From Yersinia hibernica (lineage in GTDB: Bacteria; Pseudomonadota; Gammaproteobacteria; Enterobacterales; Enterobacteriaceae), in assembly GCF_004124235.1 (NCBI RefSeq), contig NZ_CP032487.1, forward strand, positions 1 through 64,000: 64,000 bases of DNA. Direction: 5' to 3'. Positions within the stretch are counted from its first letter, which is position 1; each line of letters starts with the position of its first letter. The notes beneath the pieces were generated by a model. That model searched no databases, was not told the origin of the DNA, and saw nothing but the letters and a program-made list of their open reading frames with translations. The translations under genes and the position numbers were made by a program. Shown here piece after piece: positions 36,643 to 46,917 of the stretch.

Positions 36643-38055
36643 TTACTCCATTCCCAACTCTTTCAGCTTACGCGTTAACGTATTTCGCCCCCAACCCAAC
36701 AGGCGTGCTGCTTCCTGCTTATGGCCTTGGGTGTGGCGTAATGCCGTGGTTAATAGTGTTCGTTCCATTTCTGGTTGTGCTTCCGACAGCAAATCCTGAT
36801 GACCGGAGCGCAGTGCGCGATCAGCCCATTGCGCCAGCAATGTTGACCAATTGTCCGGCATGCGTTGACCGGAAGCTTCCGGTGTACTGGTCTCGAACAA
36901 CTCAGAGGGTAAGTCCTGAATAAGCACTTCCTGCCCAGCAGCCATAACAGTCAGCCAGCGGCAGGTGTTCTCCAGTTGGCGCACGTTCCCCGGCCAAGGC
37001 AGGCGCGTCAGTGCGACTTCTGTTTCAGGATGCAAATTCTTGGCTTCCACACCCAACTCTTTGGCGGCCACTTGTAAGAAGTAGCGAGCCAGGCGGGGAA
37101 TATCCTCACGGCGCTCACGCAGCGGGGGTAAATGTACTCGAATCACATTCAAACGATGGAATAAATCCTCACGGAATTTACCCTCTTGAACACGAAGCTC
37201 CAGATTTTGATGGGTGGCGGCAATGATACGCACATCCACTTTGACCGGTGCATAACCGCCAACTCGATAAAACTGACCATCAGCCAAGACGCGCAACAGG
37301 CGGGTCTGCACATCCAGCGGCATATCACCGATTTCATCTAAAAACAGTGTGCCGCCATCGGCTTGTTCAAAACGCCCTTGGCGGACTTGATTGGCACCAG
37401 TAAAGGCCCCTTTTTCGTGGCCGAACAGCTCGGACTCAATTAAATCTTTCGGAATTGCGGCCATGTTCAGTGCAATAAAGGGAGCTTTGCCCCGGGGGCT
37501 ATGGCGATGTAATGCATGGGCCACCAGCTCTTTACCCGTGCCCGACTCACCGTTAATCAGCACACTGATAGAGGAGCGAGACAAGCGGCCAATGATGCGG
37601 AACACATCTTGCATCGCCGGTGCTTCGCCAATGATATCAGCCGTTGGGCCACTGGCGGGCTGGGTGCGAGCAGGTTGTTGCTGTTCCTGATAATGGCTGA
37701 TAGCCCGTTCAACCAGTGCGACGGCTTCATCAATATCAAAAGGTTTGGGCAGATAATCAAATGCCCCTTGTTGATAAGCACTTACTGCCGCGTCTAAATC
37801 AGAATGTGCCGTCATTATGATGACCGGGAGCATGGGGTGACGTTGCTTAATCTGTTTTAGCAGCGCCAATCCGTCCATGCCGGGCATACGGATATCGGAT
37901 AACAGCACATCCGGGGTTTGTGTGGCCAGCGCATCTAACACCTGATTGCCGGTATCGAATGTTGCACAGTTTAGGCCCGCTCCAGTCAGTGCGCGCTCAA
38001 GCACCCAGCGGATGGAGCTATCGTCATCGACGATCCAGACTATCCCTCGTTGCAT
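36643..38055 (-). CDS. glnG: GlnG/NtrC, nitrogen response regulator (sigma54 activator)
   Basis: 470 residues from ATG 38055 ([17 protein letters not shown]); a longer frame upstream overlaps glnL and is not homologous. Receiver domain with D11/D12 and phospho-acceptor D54. AAA+ domain with Walker A GESGTGKE, the sigma54-contacting GAFTGA loop and Walker [13 protein letters not shown]-terminal Fis-type HTH ([17 protein letters not shown]). Activates glnA and other nitrogen genes when phosphorylated by NtrB. It starts 7 bp after the glnL stop. Confidence 0.97.
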   Translation of the reverse strand: MQRGIVWIVDDDSSIRWVLERALTGAGLNCATFDTGNQVLDALATQTPDVLLSDIRMPGMDGLALLKQIKQRHPMLPVIIMTAHSDLDAAVSAYQQGAFDYLPKPFDIDEAVALVERAISHYQEQQQPARTQPASGPTADIIGEAPAMQDVFRIIGRLSRSSISVLINGESGTGKELVAHALHRHSPRGKAPFIALNMAAIPKDLIESELFGHEKGAFTGANQVRQGRFEQADGGTLFLDEIGDMPLDVQTRLLRVLADGQFYRVGGYAPVKVDVRIIAATHQNLELRVQEGKFREDLFHRLNVIRVHLPPLRERREDIPRLARYFLQVAAKELGVEAKNLHPETEVALTRLPWPGNVRQLENTCRWLTVMAAGQEVLIQDLPSELFETSTPEASGQRMPDNWSTLLAQWADRALRSGHQDLLSEAQPEMERTLLTTALRHTQGHKQEAARLLGWGRNTLTRKLKELGME

Positions 38056-38062
38056 AGAAACC

Positions 38063-39112
38063 TCACTGGCGAATAGGCAGGTAAACCGAGAATTCGGTAT
38101 GTCCTGGCCAACTGTTAAGTTCAATTTTACCCGAATGTTGATCAATAAGACTGCGGGCAATCGACAGGCCAAGGCCAGTCCCTCCCTCACGACCACTGAC
38201 CATCGGGTAGAACACGGTATCTTGTAATTGCGTTGGCACGCCTGGGCCATCGTCTTCAATATCAATGCGCGCGGCCAAACGGTAGCGCACGCCATGTAGC
38301 GTTATCTGAAATGCGGTGCGGGTACGCAATGTGATGGTGCCGCCAGCCTGACCTAAAGCTTGTAATGCATTGCGGGTAATATTCAGCAGCACTTGCTCAA
38401 TTTGGTCGGGATCATGCGCTAACTCCGGCAAACTTGGGTCATAGTCACGGATTAACGTCACGTTATCCGGTTTCTCCAGTGAGACTAGCTGACAAACGCG
38501 TTCAGCAACCTGATGAATACTTTGAGTAACATGCTGACCGGGCCGCTGTGGGCCTAATAAGCGGTCGACCAAATTACGTAAGCGGTCAGCTTGCTCAATA
38601 ATCACTTTGGTATATTCCAGCAATGCCGGGTCGGGTAAGGCTTTTGCCAATAATTGTGCGGCACCCCGTAAACCGCCTAACGGGTTCTTAATCTCGTGAG
38701 CTAAGCCGCGCACCAAATCCCGGGCGGCAACTTGTTGTGCATGCTGCAATTGCTCTTGGCTTAACCGGCGTTGATTATCCATCGGCGCCATTTCCAGCAA
38801 TATAAAACCTTCAGGCAGTGACTGTGCGGTCAGCGATAAAATATGCGCGCGGCCATCAACCACTAATGTCACTTCATTATCGGTAAAACCTTGGCCTGTG
38901 TTCAGGCTTTCCCGCATCAAGTCGATATTGAGGGAAAAATAGCCTAATAAATCTGGCAGAGGTGTACCAAAAAGTTTACGGGAGCTTTGCGCCAGAAGTT
39001 GCTGGGCTGCGGGATTGGCATAATGAATAGCCAAATCATCATCTAATAGCAGAATACTATTAATGAGAGAATTAAGGATCTGCCCAGCATCGGGCAGCGT
39101 GCCTGTTGCCAT
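38063..39112 (-). CDS. glnL: GlnL/NtrB, nitrogen sensor histidine kinase
   Basis: 349 residues from ATG 39112 ([20 protein letters not shown]), aligned to the E. coli start. PAS domain (about 15-110), H-box [11 protein letters not shown] with His139, N-box [12 protein letters not shown], and G-boxes DDGPGVP and [11 protein letters not shown]. Phosphorylates NtrC under nitrogen limitation; PII switches it to phosphatase. Preceded by an NtrC half-palindrome at 39,125-39,141 and the glnA terminator at 39,203-39,228. Confidence 0.97.
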   Translation of the reverse strand: MATGTLPDAGQILNSLINSILLLDDDLAIHYANPAAQQLLAQSSRKLFGTPLPDLLGYFSLNIDLMRESLNTGQGFTDNEVTLVVDGRAHILSLTAQSLPEGFILLEMAPMDNQRRLSQEQLQHAQQVAARDLVRGLAHEIKNPLGGLRGAAQLLAKALPDPALLEYTKVIIEQADRLRNLVDRLLGPQRPGQHVTQSIHQVAERVCQLVSLEKPDNVTLIRDYDPSLPELAHDPDQIEQVLLNITRNALQALGQAGGTITLRTRTAFQITLHGVRYRLAARIDIEDDGPGVPTQLQDTVFYPMVSGREGGTGLGLSIARSLIDQHSGKIELNSWPGHTEFSVYLPIRQ

Positions 39113-39124
39113 TACGCAGACTCC

Positions 39125-39141
39125 TGCACACTTTTGGTGCA
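39125..39141. promoter_or_regulatory. NtrC-binding site at the glnL promoter
   Basis: TGCACACTTTTGGTGCA fits the NtrC consensus TGCACyA-N3-TGGTGCA with minor deviation. It is 13 bp upstream of the glnL ATG, the place where NtrC represses glnLp in E. coli. Confidence 0.8.
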
Positions 39142-39202
39142 TTAATCCTATCGGTTCAGTCGCAACTGAGCCAGAGGAATTATGACGAAAATGAAAAGTG
39201 GA

Positions 39203-39228
39203 GAAAAAAGCCCATCGTGAGATGGGCT
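39203..39228 (-). terminator. glnA terminator (partial read-through into glnLG expected)
   Basis: On the minus strand stem AGCCCATC / GATGGGCT with GTGA-complement loop, followed by a six-T run (plus-strand A-run 39204-39209). Placed 36 bp after the glnA stop. In E. coli a terminator here lets some transcripts continue into glnLG. Confidence 0.85.
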
Positions 39229-39263
39229 AAAAGTTTCCACGGCAACAAAAAAACTAATTAAAA

Positions 39264-40673
39264 TTAAACGCTGTAGTACAGTTCGAACTCAACTGGGTGC
39301 GGAGTCATACGAACGCGGTCCATTTCTTCTTTACGCAGTTCGATGTAAGCATCGATAGCATCGTCAGTGAACACGCCACCACGGGTCAGGAACTCGCGAT
39401 CTTCGTTCAATGCCGCCATTGCTTCGTCCAGTGAACCGGCAACTTTTGGAATTTCAGCCTCTTCTTCCGGTGGCAAGTCATACAAGTTTTTGTCCATCGC
39501 ATCACCTGGGTGAATTTTGTTGATGATGCCATCAAGGCCAGCCATCAGCAGTGCGGCGAAGCACAGGTATGGGTTAGCCGCTGGATCTGGGAAGCGCGCT
39601 TCAATACGGCGGGCTTTCGGGCTGGCAACCACAGGGATACGGATAGAAGCTGAGCGGTTACGGGCTGAGTAAGCCAACATTACTGGGGCTTCATAGCCTG
39701 GAACCAAACGTTTGTAGGAGTTAGTCGTTGGGTTAGCCAAGGCGTTAATGGCTTTTGCGTGTTTGATAATACCGCCGATGTAGAACAGCGCGACTTCAGA
39801 CAGGCCAGCGTATTTGTCACCCGCGAACAGGTTGGTGCCGTTCTTGGACAAAGACATATGGCAGTGCATGCCTGAGCCGTTATCACCGAACATTGGTTTC
39901 GGCATAAATGTCGCCGTTTTACCAAATGCGTGTGCCACGTTGTGCACTACGTATTTATAAATCTGAATTTCGTCAGCTTTTTTGGTCATGGTATTGAAGC
40001 GAGTAGCCACTTCGTTCTGACCCGCTGTTGCCACTTCATGGTGATGCGCTTCAACCACCAGACCCATTTCTTCCATGGTTAAACACATGGTAGAGCGCAG
40101 ATCTTGTGAAGAATCGACCGGAGGAACTGGGAAGTAACCGCCTTTGACTGCTGGACGGTGACCTTTGTTGCCGCCTTCGTATTTGGTGCTGGAGTTCCAT
40201 GCGCCTTCGATATCATCGATAGCTACATGAGAACCACGGATGCTGCTACCAAAACGCACATCGTCGAACAGGAAGAATTCTGGTTCAGGCCCGAACAACA
40301 CGGTATCCGCAATACCTGAAGATTTCAGGAATTCTTCTGCGCGTTTGGAGATAGAACGTGGGTCGCGGTCATAACCTTGTAGAGTGCCTGGCTCAAGAAT
40401 GTCACAACGGATAATCAGTGTGGAATCTTCGAAGAACGGGTCCATAACAGCGGTGCTGGCGTCTGGCATCAGTACCATGTCGGATTCGTTAATGCCTTTC
40501 CAGCCACCAATCGAGGAGCCATCAAACATTTTGCCTTCTTCGAAGAAGTCAGCGTTGACCTGATGAGCCGGAATAGTGATGTGCTGTTCTTTCCCTTTAG
40601 TATCGGTGAAGCGCAAATCAACGAATTTCACTTCGTGCTCATTCAGCATCGTCAAAACATGTTCAGCGGACAT
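39264..40673 (-). CDS. glnA: GlnA, glutamine synthetase type I
   Basis: 469 residues from ATG 40673 ([20 protein letters not shown]), chosen because GGGAGA precedes it and it matches the E. coli N-terminus and length; an upstream in-frame ATG at 40697 adds eight unmatched residues. Makes glutamine from glutamate, NH3 and ATP. Signatures: [27 protein letters not shown]-binding [17 protein letters not shown], and the NLYDLPPEE adenylylation Tyr397-type site. Expression is driven by sigma54/NtrC (40,897-41,033). Confidence 0.98.
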   Translation of the reverse strand: MSAEHVLTMLNEHEVKFVDLRFTDTKGKEQHITIPAHQVNADFFEEGKMFDGSSIGGWKGINESDMVLMPDASTAVMDPFFEDSTLIIRCDILEPGTLQGYDRDPRSISKRAEEFLKSSGIADTVLFGPEPEFFLFDDVRFGSSIRGSHVAIDDIEGAWNSSTKYEGGNKGHRPAVKGGYFPVPPVDSSQDLRSTMCLTMEEMGLVVEAHHHEVATAGQNEVATRFNTMTKKADEIQIYKYVVHNVAHAFGKTATFMPKPMFGDNGSGMHCHMSLSKNGTNLFAGDKYAGLSEVALFYIGGIIKHAKAINALANPTTNSYKRLVPGYEAPVMLAYSARNRSASIRIPVVASPKARRIEARFPDPAANPYLCFAALLMAGLDGIINKIHPGDAMDKNLYDLPPEEEAEIPKVAGSLDEAMAALNEDREFLTRGGVFTDDAIDAYIELRKEEMDRVRMTPHPVEFELYYSV

Positions 40674-40896
40674 ACTTATATCTCCCGGATTTGTCATAGT
40701 CGTCGTCGTGGAACGATTACCGTGTATTACTGCGATTTATGGTGCTCTGGCATTTTTGCCGGTAAAAACTTCTTGTGGCAACAAACAGTCGTTTCAAAAA
40801 CCTTTTACCTGCAAGTGTGTATCAGTCAAAACAGCAAACTTGTCACTTTTTATTTCGGACGGTTATTCGTGCTGGCTATTCATGCTAAAATACATT

Positions 40897-40912
40897 GCGA
40901 AATCTATGCCAA
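40897..40912 (-). promoter_or_regulatory. glnA sigma54 promoter (glnAp2 type)
   Basis: On the minus strand TTGGCATAGATTTCGC, one base from E. coli glnAp2 TTGGCACAGATTTCGC, with GG (-24) and GC (-12) elements. Transcription would begin near 40,886, giving a leader of about 210 nt. Confidence 0.88.
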
Positions 40913-40984
40913 CTTTCCAAATCCCCCGGTTATGCCATATCATAGGGGTCTGCTGATAATCAGTATGCACCAGGATAGTTATAT

Positions 40985-41001
40985 TGCACTATTTTGGTGC
41001 T
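40985..41001. promoter_or_regulatory. NtrC enhancer site, proximal strong site
   Basis: TGCACTATTTTGGTGCT, close to the NtrC consensus, centred about 107 bp upstream of the predicted sigma54 start. A lone half-site TGCACCA lies at 40,966-40,972. Confidence 0.87.
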
Positions 41002-41016
41002 TCATTTGCGTCATTG

Positions 41017-41033
41017 GGCACTGTATTGGTGCA
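41017..41033. promoter_or_regulatory. NtrC enhancer site, distal strong site
   Basis: GGCACTGTATTGGTGCA, centred about 139 bp upstream of the predicted start and 32 bp (three helical turns) from the first site. The -108/-140 layout equals the E. coli glnA enhancer. Confidence 0.85.
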
Positions 41034-41070
41034 GAAAAGGGCTGAGAGGCTATTTTTGCACCGTGAAAGG

Positions 41071-41119
41071 GATCACAAACTAACCGCCGTTAGGTTGTTT
41101 ATAAGAGAAGTTTGTGATC
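41071..41119. promoter_or_regulatory. Spaced inverted repeat in the glnA-typA divergent region
   Basis: Perfect 11-bp arms GATCACAAACT (41071-41081) and AGTTTGTGATC (41109-41119) with a 27-nt centre that itself holds AACC/GGTT. Each arm contains a CRP-like TGTGATC half-site. Position between the NtrC enhancers and the predicted typA -10 (TACAAT 41146-41151) suggests a dimeric regulator or a CRP pair acting on typA or glnAp1. Confidence 0.5.
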
Positions 41120-41187
41120 TTGTTTAGTCCCTCGCTTAATACGTGTACAATAGCGCGCTATTTCTAAATGCCTGAGGCAAAAAAGCT

Positions 41188-43011
41188 GTGATCGAGAATC
41201 TGCGTAACATCGCCATTATTGCGCACGTTGACCATGGGAAAACTACCCTGGTTGATAAGTTGCTACAACAATCTGGTACTTTCGGTGAACGTACTGAAGC
41301 AACTGAACGTGTAATGGACTCCAACGATTTGGAGAAAGAGCGTGGGATAACCATCCTCGCAAAAAATACCGCCATTAATTGGAAAGACTACCGCATCAAC
41401 ATCGTGGATACCCCAGGACACGCCGATTTCGGCGGTGAGGTTGAGCGTGTAATGTCTATGGTTGACTCTGTGCTGCTGGTCGTCGACGCAATGGATGGCC
41501 CGATGCCGCAGACCCGTTTCGTGACCAAAAAAGCTTTTGCTAATGGTCTGAAACCAATCGTGGTAATCAACAAAGTTGATCGTCCGGGCGCACGCCCTGA
41601 CTGGGTTGTGGATCAGGTCTTCGACCTGTTCGTCAACCTGGATGCAACTGACGAACAATTGGACTTCCCAATCATTTATGCTTCTGCATTGATGGGTATT
41701 GCGGGCGAAGACCACAACAATATGGCGGAAGACATGACTCCGCTGTATCAAGCTATCGTTGACCATGTGTCTGCACCACAAGTTGAGCTTGAAGCGCCAT
41801 TCCAGATGCAGATCTCTCAGCTGGATTACAACAACTATGTTGGTGTTATCGGCATCGGTCGTATCAAACGCGGTAAAGTTAAGCCAAACCAGCAAGTCAC
41901 TATCATTGATAGCGAAGGCAAAACGCGTAACGGTAAAGTCGGTAAGGTTCTGACTCACATGGGTCTGGAACGTATCGAAGCTGCCGTAGCGGAAGCGGGC
42001 GATATCGTTGCTATCACCGGTCTGGGCGAGTTGAACATCTCTGACACCATCTGTGACGTTAATGCTGTTGAAGCATTGCCAGCGCTGTCTGTTGATGAAC
42101 CTACCGTGACCATGTATTTCTGCGTTAACACCTCTCCGTTCTGCGGCAAAGAAGGTAAGTATGTGACTTCACGTCAGATTCTTGACCGCTTGAACAAAGA
42201 GCTGATTCATAACGTCGCACTGCGTGTTGAAGAAACTGAAGATGCTGACGCATTCCGTGTATCAGGCCGCGGTGAGCTTCACCTGTCGGTTCTGATCGAA
42301 AACATGCGCCGCGAAGGTTTCGAGCTGGCTGTATCTCGTCCTAAAGTTATCAACCGTGTTATCGACGGCCGCAATCAAGAACCATTTGAAAGCGTAACTC
42401 TGGATATCGAAGAGCAGCACCAGGGCGCAGTCATGCAAGCCATGGGTGAGCGTAAAGGCGATGTGAAGGACATGGTACCGGACGGCAAAGGTCGTATTCG
42501 TCTGGATTACATGATCCCAAGCCGTGGTCTGATTGGCTTCCGTACTGAATTCATGACCATGACTTCAGGTACCGGCCTGCTGTACTCCACATTCAGTCAC
42601 TATGATGATGTGCGTCCAGGTGATATCGGCCAACGTCAAAACGGCGTACTGATCTCTAACGGTCAGGGCAAAGCTGTTGCGTTCGCATTGTACAAACTGC
42701 AAGACCGCGGCAAGCTGTTTATTGGTCATGGTACTGAAGTGTATGAAGGCCAAATCATTGGTATTCACTCACGTTCTAACGACCTGACGGTAAACTGTTT
42801 GACCGGTAAGCAGCTGACCAACATGCGTGCATCGGGTACTGACGAAGCAACCACTCTGGTTCCTTTCCTGAAGAAAACTCTGGAACAGGCTCTGGAATTC
42901 ATTGATGACGATGAATTGGTTGAAGTTACCCCGCAATCGATCCGTATCCGTAAGCGTCACCTGACGGAAAACGATCGTAAGCGCGCAGGTCGTGGGTCTA
43001 AAGAAGGTTAA
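41188..43011 (+). CDS. typA: TypA/BipA, ribosome-associated translational GTPase
   Basis: 607 residues starting at GTG 41188 ([20 protein letters not shown]). G1 AHVDHGKTT (12-20), G2 region RGITI, G3 DTPGH, G4 NKVD. Domains II/III and V resemble EF-G, with the unique C-terminal domain (KLTEND-type end). Acts in 50S assembly and stress or cold growth and influences virulence genes. Length equals E. coli BipA. GTG is used because the family begins exactly here; no in-frame ATG is nearby. Confidence 0.97.
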   Translation: MIENLRNIAIIAHVDHGKTTLVDKLLQQSGTFGERTEATERVMDSNDLEKERGITILAKNTAINWKDYRINIVDTPGHADFGGEVERVMSMVDSVLLVVDAMDGPMPQTRFVTKKAFANGLKPIVVINKVDRPGARPDWVVDQVFDLFVNLDATDEQLDFPIIYASALMGIAGEDHNNMAEDMTPLYQAIVDHVSAPQVELEAPFQMQISQLDYNNYVGVIGIGRIKRGKVKPNQQVTIIDSEGKTRNGKVGKVLTHMGLERIEAAVAEAGDIVAITGLGELNISDTICDVNAVEALPALSVDEPTVTMYFCVNTSPFCGKEGKYVTSRQILDRLNKELIHNVALRVEETEDADAFRVSGRGELHLSVLIENMRREGFELAVSRPKVINRVIDGRNQEPFESVTLDIEEQHQGAVMQAMGERKGDVKDMVPDGKGRIRLDYMIPSRGLIGFRTEFMTMTSGTGLLYSTFSHYDDVRPGDIGQRQNGVLISNGQGKAVAFALYKLQDRGKLFIGHGTEVYEGQIIGIHSRSNDLTVNCLTGKQLTNMRASGTDEATTLVPFLKKTLEQALEFIDDDELVEVTPQSIRIRKRHLTENDRKRAGRGSKEG

Positions 43012-43035
43012 TTCTTCTTAGCTCTACTGATACTT

Positions 43036-43054
43036 AGGGCGCGAAAAGCGCCCT
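43036..43054 (+). terminator. Possible typA terminator hairpin
   Basis: Stem AGGGCGC / GCGCCCT with GAAAA loop, 24 bp after the stop. It lacks a clean U-run and abuts the ERIC element, so termination is uncertain. Confidence 0.45.
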
Positions 43055-43179
43055 GAGTTCTCATCTTTCAAGCCGCAGATGTGTTGGCTGCTTTCGTTCA
43101 CCCGAATCACTTACTCGAGTAAGCTCATCGGGTCTCTCTCTTTTGCCGCCTTCCTGCAACTTGAAATCTGTTTGTTATA
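43055..43179. repeat. Full-length ERIC element
   Basis: About 125 bp. Left part TTGGCTGCTTTCGTTCACCC, a central palindrome with CTTACTCGAGTAAG, then TTGCCGCCTTCCTGCAACTT and GAAATCTG terminus, matching the ERIC/IRU consensus. Located between typA and yihX, directly after the typA hairpin; it would be transcribed with typA and can fold into a long hairpin. Confidence 0.85.
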
Positions 43180-43296
43180 ATTACCTCCGGTAAAAATATT
43201 ATTTTTCCTGACTGACCTCTCCTTTTTCCCCCTCTCTCTGTTCAGTATTCTTTTTTCCCGTTACAGTAAAACTCACCATCTAATTGGGAGAGCGCC

Positions 43297-43884
43297 ATGC
43301 TGTATATCTTTGATCTAGGGAATGTGATTGTTGATATCGATTTCAAACGCGTGTTGGGCGTCTGGAGTAAATTAAGCAGTGTTCCGTTAGCGACATTGAG
43401 TGAGCGCTTTACGATGGGAGAGGTTTTCCAGCAGCATGAGCGCGGTGAAATCAGTGATGAGGATTTTGCCCGCCAACTCAGTGATGAAATGGGGCTATCA
43501 CTGAGTTTTGAGCAGTTTGCTGAAGGTTGGCAGGCGGTATTTGTTGCTTTGCGGCCAGAAGTCATCGCGATCATGCAAAAATTACGGGCTGAGGGGCATC
43601 GGGTGGTGGTGCTATCTAATACCAATCGCCTGCATTGCTACTACTGGCCACAGCATTATCCTGAAGTCGCTGCCGCTGCTGACCATATGTATCTGTCTCA
43701 GGATTTGGGAATGCGCAAACCTGAAGCCAGGATTTATCAACATGTGCTGAGTGCGGAAAATATTCCAGCGGAGCAAGCTGTGTTCTTTGATGATGTTGAG
43801 GCAAATATAGTTGCGGCCAGAATAGAAGGCATTACCGGCATTCACGTCACCGACCGAAAGATTATTCCTGCTTATTTTTCCTGA
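43297..43884 (+). CDS. yihX: YihX, alpha-D-glucose-1-phosphate phosphatase (HAD)
   Basis: A 195-residue HAD hydrolase. Motif I is atypical, FDLGNVIVD (Asp6 nucleophile; N in place of the usual second Asp context), motif II VVLSNTN, motif III region LGMRKPEARIYQ, and motif IV FFDDVEANIVAA. E. coli YihX (199 residues) releases phosphate from alpha-glucose-1-phosphate. Preceded by GGGAGAG. First gene after the ERIC. Confidence 0.94.
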   Translation: MLYIFDLGNVIVDIDFKRVLGVWSKLSSVPLATLSERFTMGEVFQQHERGEISDEDFARQLSDEMGLSLSFEQFAEGWQAVFVALRPEVIAIMQKLRAEGHRVVVLSNTNRLHCYYWPQHYPEVAAAADHMYLSQDLGMRKPEARIYQHVLSAENIPAEQAVFFDDVEANIVAARIEGITGIHVTDRKIIPAYFS

Positions 43885-43976
43885 TAATTTCTAACTTCAG
43901 GTGTTAATGGGTTAGCCTTAAGCATAACGCTGGCCCATAACAAAGCCGAACCACCCGTCTTGACTGAGAGATAAAC

Positions 43977-44861
43977 ATGGCGAGTTTTCTACGTTTTCGT
44001 TCACTTGCACCTTTAAAACCCAGCATTACGTTCGGGCGTATGCTCTGTGCCCGAATAGATAAAGATGGGTTAACAATGCTGGCCGGGCATTTGGCCTATG
44101 TATCATTGCTTTCTCTGGTGCCTTTAATCACGGTGATTTTTGCCCTGTTTGCTGCTTTTCCGATGTTTGCCGATATCAGCATAAAATTGAAAGCCTTCAT
44201 ATTCGCCAATTTTATGCCTGCAACGGGCGATATTATTCAAAATTATCTTGAGCAATTTGTCGCGAACTCAAACCGTATGACGGTTATAGGGACATGCGGC
44301 TTGATTGTTACAGCGCTACTGCTGATTTACTCGGTCGATAGCGTGCTCAATATTATCTGGCGCAGTAAAGTTCACCGCTCACTGGTATTTTCATTTGCTG
44401 TTTACTGGATGGTGCTGACATTGGGGCCGATTCTCGTCGGGGCCAGTATGGTGATTAGTTCATATCTGCTGTCATTGCAGTGGCTGGCCAATGCCCAAGT
44501 TGACAGTATGATTGACGAAACTCTGCGGCTATTCCCGTTGCTGATTTCTTGGGTTTCGTTTTGGTTATTGTACAGTGTGGTACCGACGGTTAGGGTGCCG
44601 GCGCGAGATGCGGTTATTGGCGCGCTGGTTGCCGCCCTGCTGTTTGAGTTGGGCAAGAAAGGATTCACAATGTATATCACGCTGTTTCCGTCTTACCAGT
44701 TGATTTACGGAGTATTGGCGGTTATCCCTATTTTATTCCTCTGGGTTTACTGGAGCTGGTGCATTGTATTGCTGGGCGCGGAAATTACGGTCACTTTGGG
44801 GGAATATCGTGCACAACGCCATGGCACAAATATAGAGCAGAGCCAGAGTCAGGAGATGTAA
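43977..44861 (+). CDS. yihY: YihY/Rbn-family inner membrane protein
   Basis: A 294-residue polytopic protein of the UPF0761/YihY-BrkB family with about six membrane helices. Conserved family segments: [26 protein letters not shown] and [20 protein letters not shown]. It was once called RNase BN, but that activity belongs to ElaC/Rbn, so the function is unknown. The last codons lie 6 bp before dtd, implying an operon. Confidence 0.93.
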   Translation: MASFLRFRSLAPLKPSITFGRMLCARIDKDGLTMLAGHLAYVSLLSLVPLITVIFALFAAFPMFADISIKLKAFIFANFMPATGDIIQNYLEQFVANSNRMTVIGTCGLIVTALLLIYSVDSVLNIIWRSKVHRSLVFSFAVYWMVLTLGPILVGASMVISSYLLSLQWLANAQVDSMIDETLRLFPLLISWVSFWLLYSVVPTVRVPARDAVIGALVAALLFELGKKGFTMYITLFPSYQLIYGVLAVIPILFLWVYWSWCIVLLGAEITVTLGEYRAQRHGTNIEQSQSQEM

Positions 44862-44867
44862 GGCATT

Positions 44868-45305
44868 ATGATTGCGTTAATTCAACGGGCGCTCAGCGCC
44901 AATGTCGTGGTTGATGGCAAAGTTGTGGGTGAAATTGGCCCTGGATTGTTGATATTGCTCGGTGTAGAGCAAGAAGATACTGAGCAGAAAGCACAACGGT
45001 TATGCGAAAAGGTGCTCGGGTATCGAATTTTTGGTGATGAAAACGACAAAATGAACCTCAATGTCCAGCAGGCGGGGGGAAGCGTGCTGGTGGTTTCACA
45101 ATTTACGTTAGTTGCCGATACCCACAAGGGCATGAGACCGAGTTTTTCCCGTGGGGCTATTCCGGCAGAAGCGGATAGGCTTTATCAGTATTTTGTTGCT
45201 CAGTGCCGCGAGCGTGGTGTAAAAACTGAAACGGGATTATTTGCAGCAGATATGAAAGTTAGCTTGGTAAACGACGGCCCCGTGACGTTCTGGTTGCAAG
45301 TATAG
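44868..45305 (+). CDS. dtd: Dtd, D-aminoacyl-tRNA deacylase
   Basis: 145 residues. The two active-site motifs of DTD are present: [17 protein letters not shown] and the C-terminal [11 protein letters not shown] (Gly-cisPro loop region). It removes D-amino acids mistakenly attached to tRNA. Co-transcribed with yihY. Confidence 0.96.
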   Translation: MIALIQRALSANVVVDGKVVGEIGPGLLILLGVEQEDTEQKAQRLCEKVLGYRIFGDENDKMNLNVQQAGGSVLVVSQFTLVADTHKGMRPSFSRGAIPAEADRLYQYFVAQCRERGVKTETGLFAADMKVSLVNDGPVTFWLQV

Positions 45306-45378
45306 AGACAGGGATATCACCCGAAGCTGAGGGTTATGACACAGATTTCATTGATAATTTTAACGAGAGAATGCTGCT

Positions 45379-46302
45379 ATGTATCACTTGCGCGTGCCCA
45401 CAACAGAACAAGAACTTAAAGATTATTATCAATTCCGTTGGGAAATGTTACGCAAGCCGCTGCATCAACCGATAGGTTCTGAAAAAGATGCTTATGACGC
45501 GATGGCGCATCACCAAATGGTGGTGGATGAGCAAGGCAAACCTGTCGCGATTGGCCGTTTATATATCAATGCTGATAATGAGGCTGCAATTCGTTTTTTG
45601 GCGGTAGACCCTTCAGTGCGGGCCAAAGGGTTAGGAACGTTAGTGGCGATGACGCTAGAGTCTGTCGCGCGCCAAGAAGGGGTAAAGCGGGTGGTGTGTA
45701 GCGCCCGCGAAGATGCCGTCGACTTCTTCGCTAAATTAGGCTTTGTTAGTCAGGGAGAAATTACCGCCCCGCAGACCACACCTGTTCGTCACTTTTTAAT
45801 GATTAAGCCGGTTGTGACCATGGATGATATTCTGCATCGCCCTGATTGGTGTGGTCAGTTGCAGCAAGCTTGGTATGACCATATCCCCCTTAGCGAAAAA
45901 ATGGGGGTGCGTATCAGCCAATATACGGGGCAGCGCTTTGTGACCACGATGCCAGAAGCGGGTAATCAAAATCCTCACCATACCTTATTTGCTGGCAGCC
46001 TTTTTTCATTAGCGACGCTGACGGGCTGGGGGCTGATTTGGCTATTACTCCGTGAGCGCCATTTAGGCGGCACAATAATTCTTGCTGATGCCCATATTCG
46101 CTACAGCGCACCGGTTACCGGGCGACCAAGAGCCGTTGCCGAGTTAAGCTCACTCAGTGGTGATTTGGATAGGTTGGCGCGTGGTCGCCGTGCTCGGGTA
46201 CAATTAGACGTCAATTTATTCGGTGATGAAGATGCTGGTGCGGTATTTTCTGGAACTTATATGGTTCTGCCCGTCGATGCTGGGAATGATGGTGTTAACT
46301 AA
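45379..46302 (+). CDS. fabY: FabY/YiiD, GNAT plus thioesterase-like protein in fatty acid initiation
   Basis: 307 residues with an N-terminal GNAT acetyltransferase domain (about 1-140; [19 protein letters not shown] acetyl-CoA loop) and a C-terminal hot-dog thioesterase-like domain ([20 protein letters not shown]). E. coli YiiD is 329 residues with about 15 extra N-terminal residues, and here the start [10 protein letters not shown] corresponds to its internal Met. Named FabY for its similarity to a putative thioesterase supporting fatty acid synthesis initiation. Preceded by GAGA. Confidence 0.9.
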   Translation: MYHLRVPTTEQELKDYYQFRWEMLRKPLHQPIGSEKDAYDAMAHHQMVVDEQGKPVAIGRLYINADNEAAIRFLAVDPSVRAKGLGTLVAMTLESVARQEGVKRVVCSAREDAVDFFAKLGFVSQGEITAPQTTPVRHFLMIKPVVTMDDILHRPDWCGQLQQAWYDHIPLSEKMGVRISQYTGQRFVTTMPEAGNQNPHHTLFAGSLFSLATLTGWGLIWLLLRERHLGGTIILADAHIRYSAPVTGRPRAVAELSSLSGDLDRLARGRRARVQLDVNLFGDEDAGAVFSGTYMVLPVDAGNDGVN

Positions 46303-46314
46303 TTTTTATCTTGT

Positions 46315-46339
46315 CCGCTCATTAATAACAAGTGAGCGG
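46315..46339 (+). terminator. fabY terminator hairpin
   Basis: Stem CCGCTCA (46315-46321) / TGAGCGG (46333-46339) followed by GTATTTAGTTTTA. Located 12 bp after the fabY stop. Confidence 0.6.
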
Positions 46340-46653
46340 GTATTTAGTTTTATCTGTCACTGTATTTTTTATCAAAATAATGCTCAGCCCCAAGATATAA
46401 CATCCACTTGATATTTATTTTCGTATTAGACTAAATTAAAAATAAGCAATTTTTACGAAATGTATTCACATGAATTCCTTATAAATTTCCTGTAAAACCA
46501 TTTGTGTAAATAGAGTAAATAATACACTGGACGACAGGAAATTATCGTTATCTAATGACGTAATAGTCATTGTTAAATTCGAGACTATATTAATGGCTAA
46601 ATTTTAATGGTTATTATATTCCTTATTATTGATAATATATAGGAGTAAATAAA
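46340..46653. other. AT-rich upstream region of the accessory regulator cluster
   Basis: About 314 bp, very AT-rich, without reading frames of note. It presumably holds the promoter for the three downstream regulator genes; several TATAAT-like hexamers make a choice arbitrary. A good GGAG ribosome site (46641-46644) precedes the first gene. Confidence 0.5.
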
Positions 46654-46899
46654 ATGAAAAAAGACTGGCACAGACAAGAAATTCTGGCTGCAATACGTAA
46701 AAAGAAAGGTTCTCTCTCTGCATTATCAAGAGAAAGCGGGCTATCGCCTGGCACACTTTCTAATGCGCTAACGCGGCCTTGGCCAAAAGGGGAAATGATT
46801 ATTGCTGAAGCCATTGGCATTACGCCACAAGAGATATGGCCTAGTAGATTTATTGACTATAGCGGCTGTAGCATTATTAGAAAGATAAGGAAAAATTAA
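46654..46899 (+). CDS. Nlp/Ner-family (SfsB-like) small DNA-binding protein
   Basis: 81 residues matching the Ner/Nlp family: MKKDWHRQEILAAIRKK, then the HTH (LSALSRESGLSPGTLSNAL, residues about 19-37) and the diagnostic TRPWPKGEMIIAEAIGITPQ then IWPSR. Relatives are Mu Ner repressor and E. coli SfsB/Nlp (92 residues). It lacks the longer Nlp C-terminus. It is 18 bp before the first PAS-LuxR gene and probably in one operon with it. Its target is unknown; the phage-repressor ancestry suggests mobile origin. Confidence 0.87.
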   Translation: MKKDWHRQEILAAIRKKKGSLSALSRESGLSPGTLSNALTRPWPKGEMIIAEAIGITPQEIWPSRFIDYSGCSIIRKIRKN

Positions 46900-46917
46900 A
46901 TATAGGAGAAGAATATA

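Noticed and set aside
38056..38295. N-terminal extension of glnG
   Set aside because: It overlaps glnL in another frame; homology and length fit ATG 38055.
40563..41045. 160-codon plus-strand frame opposite glnA start
   Set aside because: It spans the glnA 5' coding end and its sigma54/NtrC control region; no homology is recognisable.
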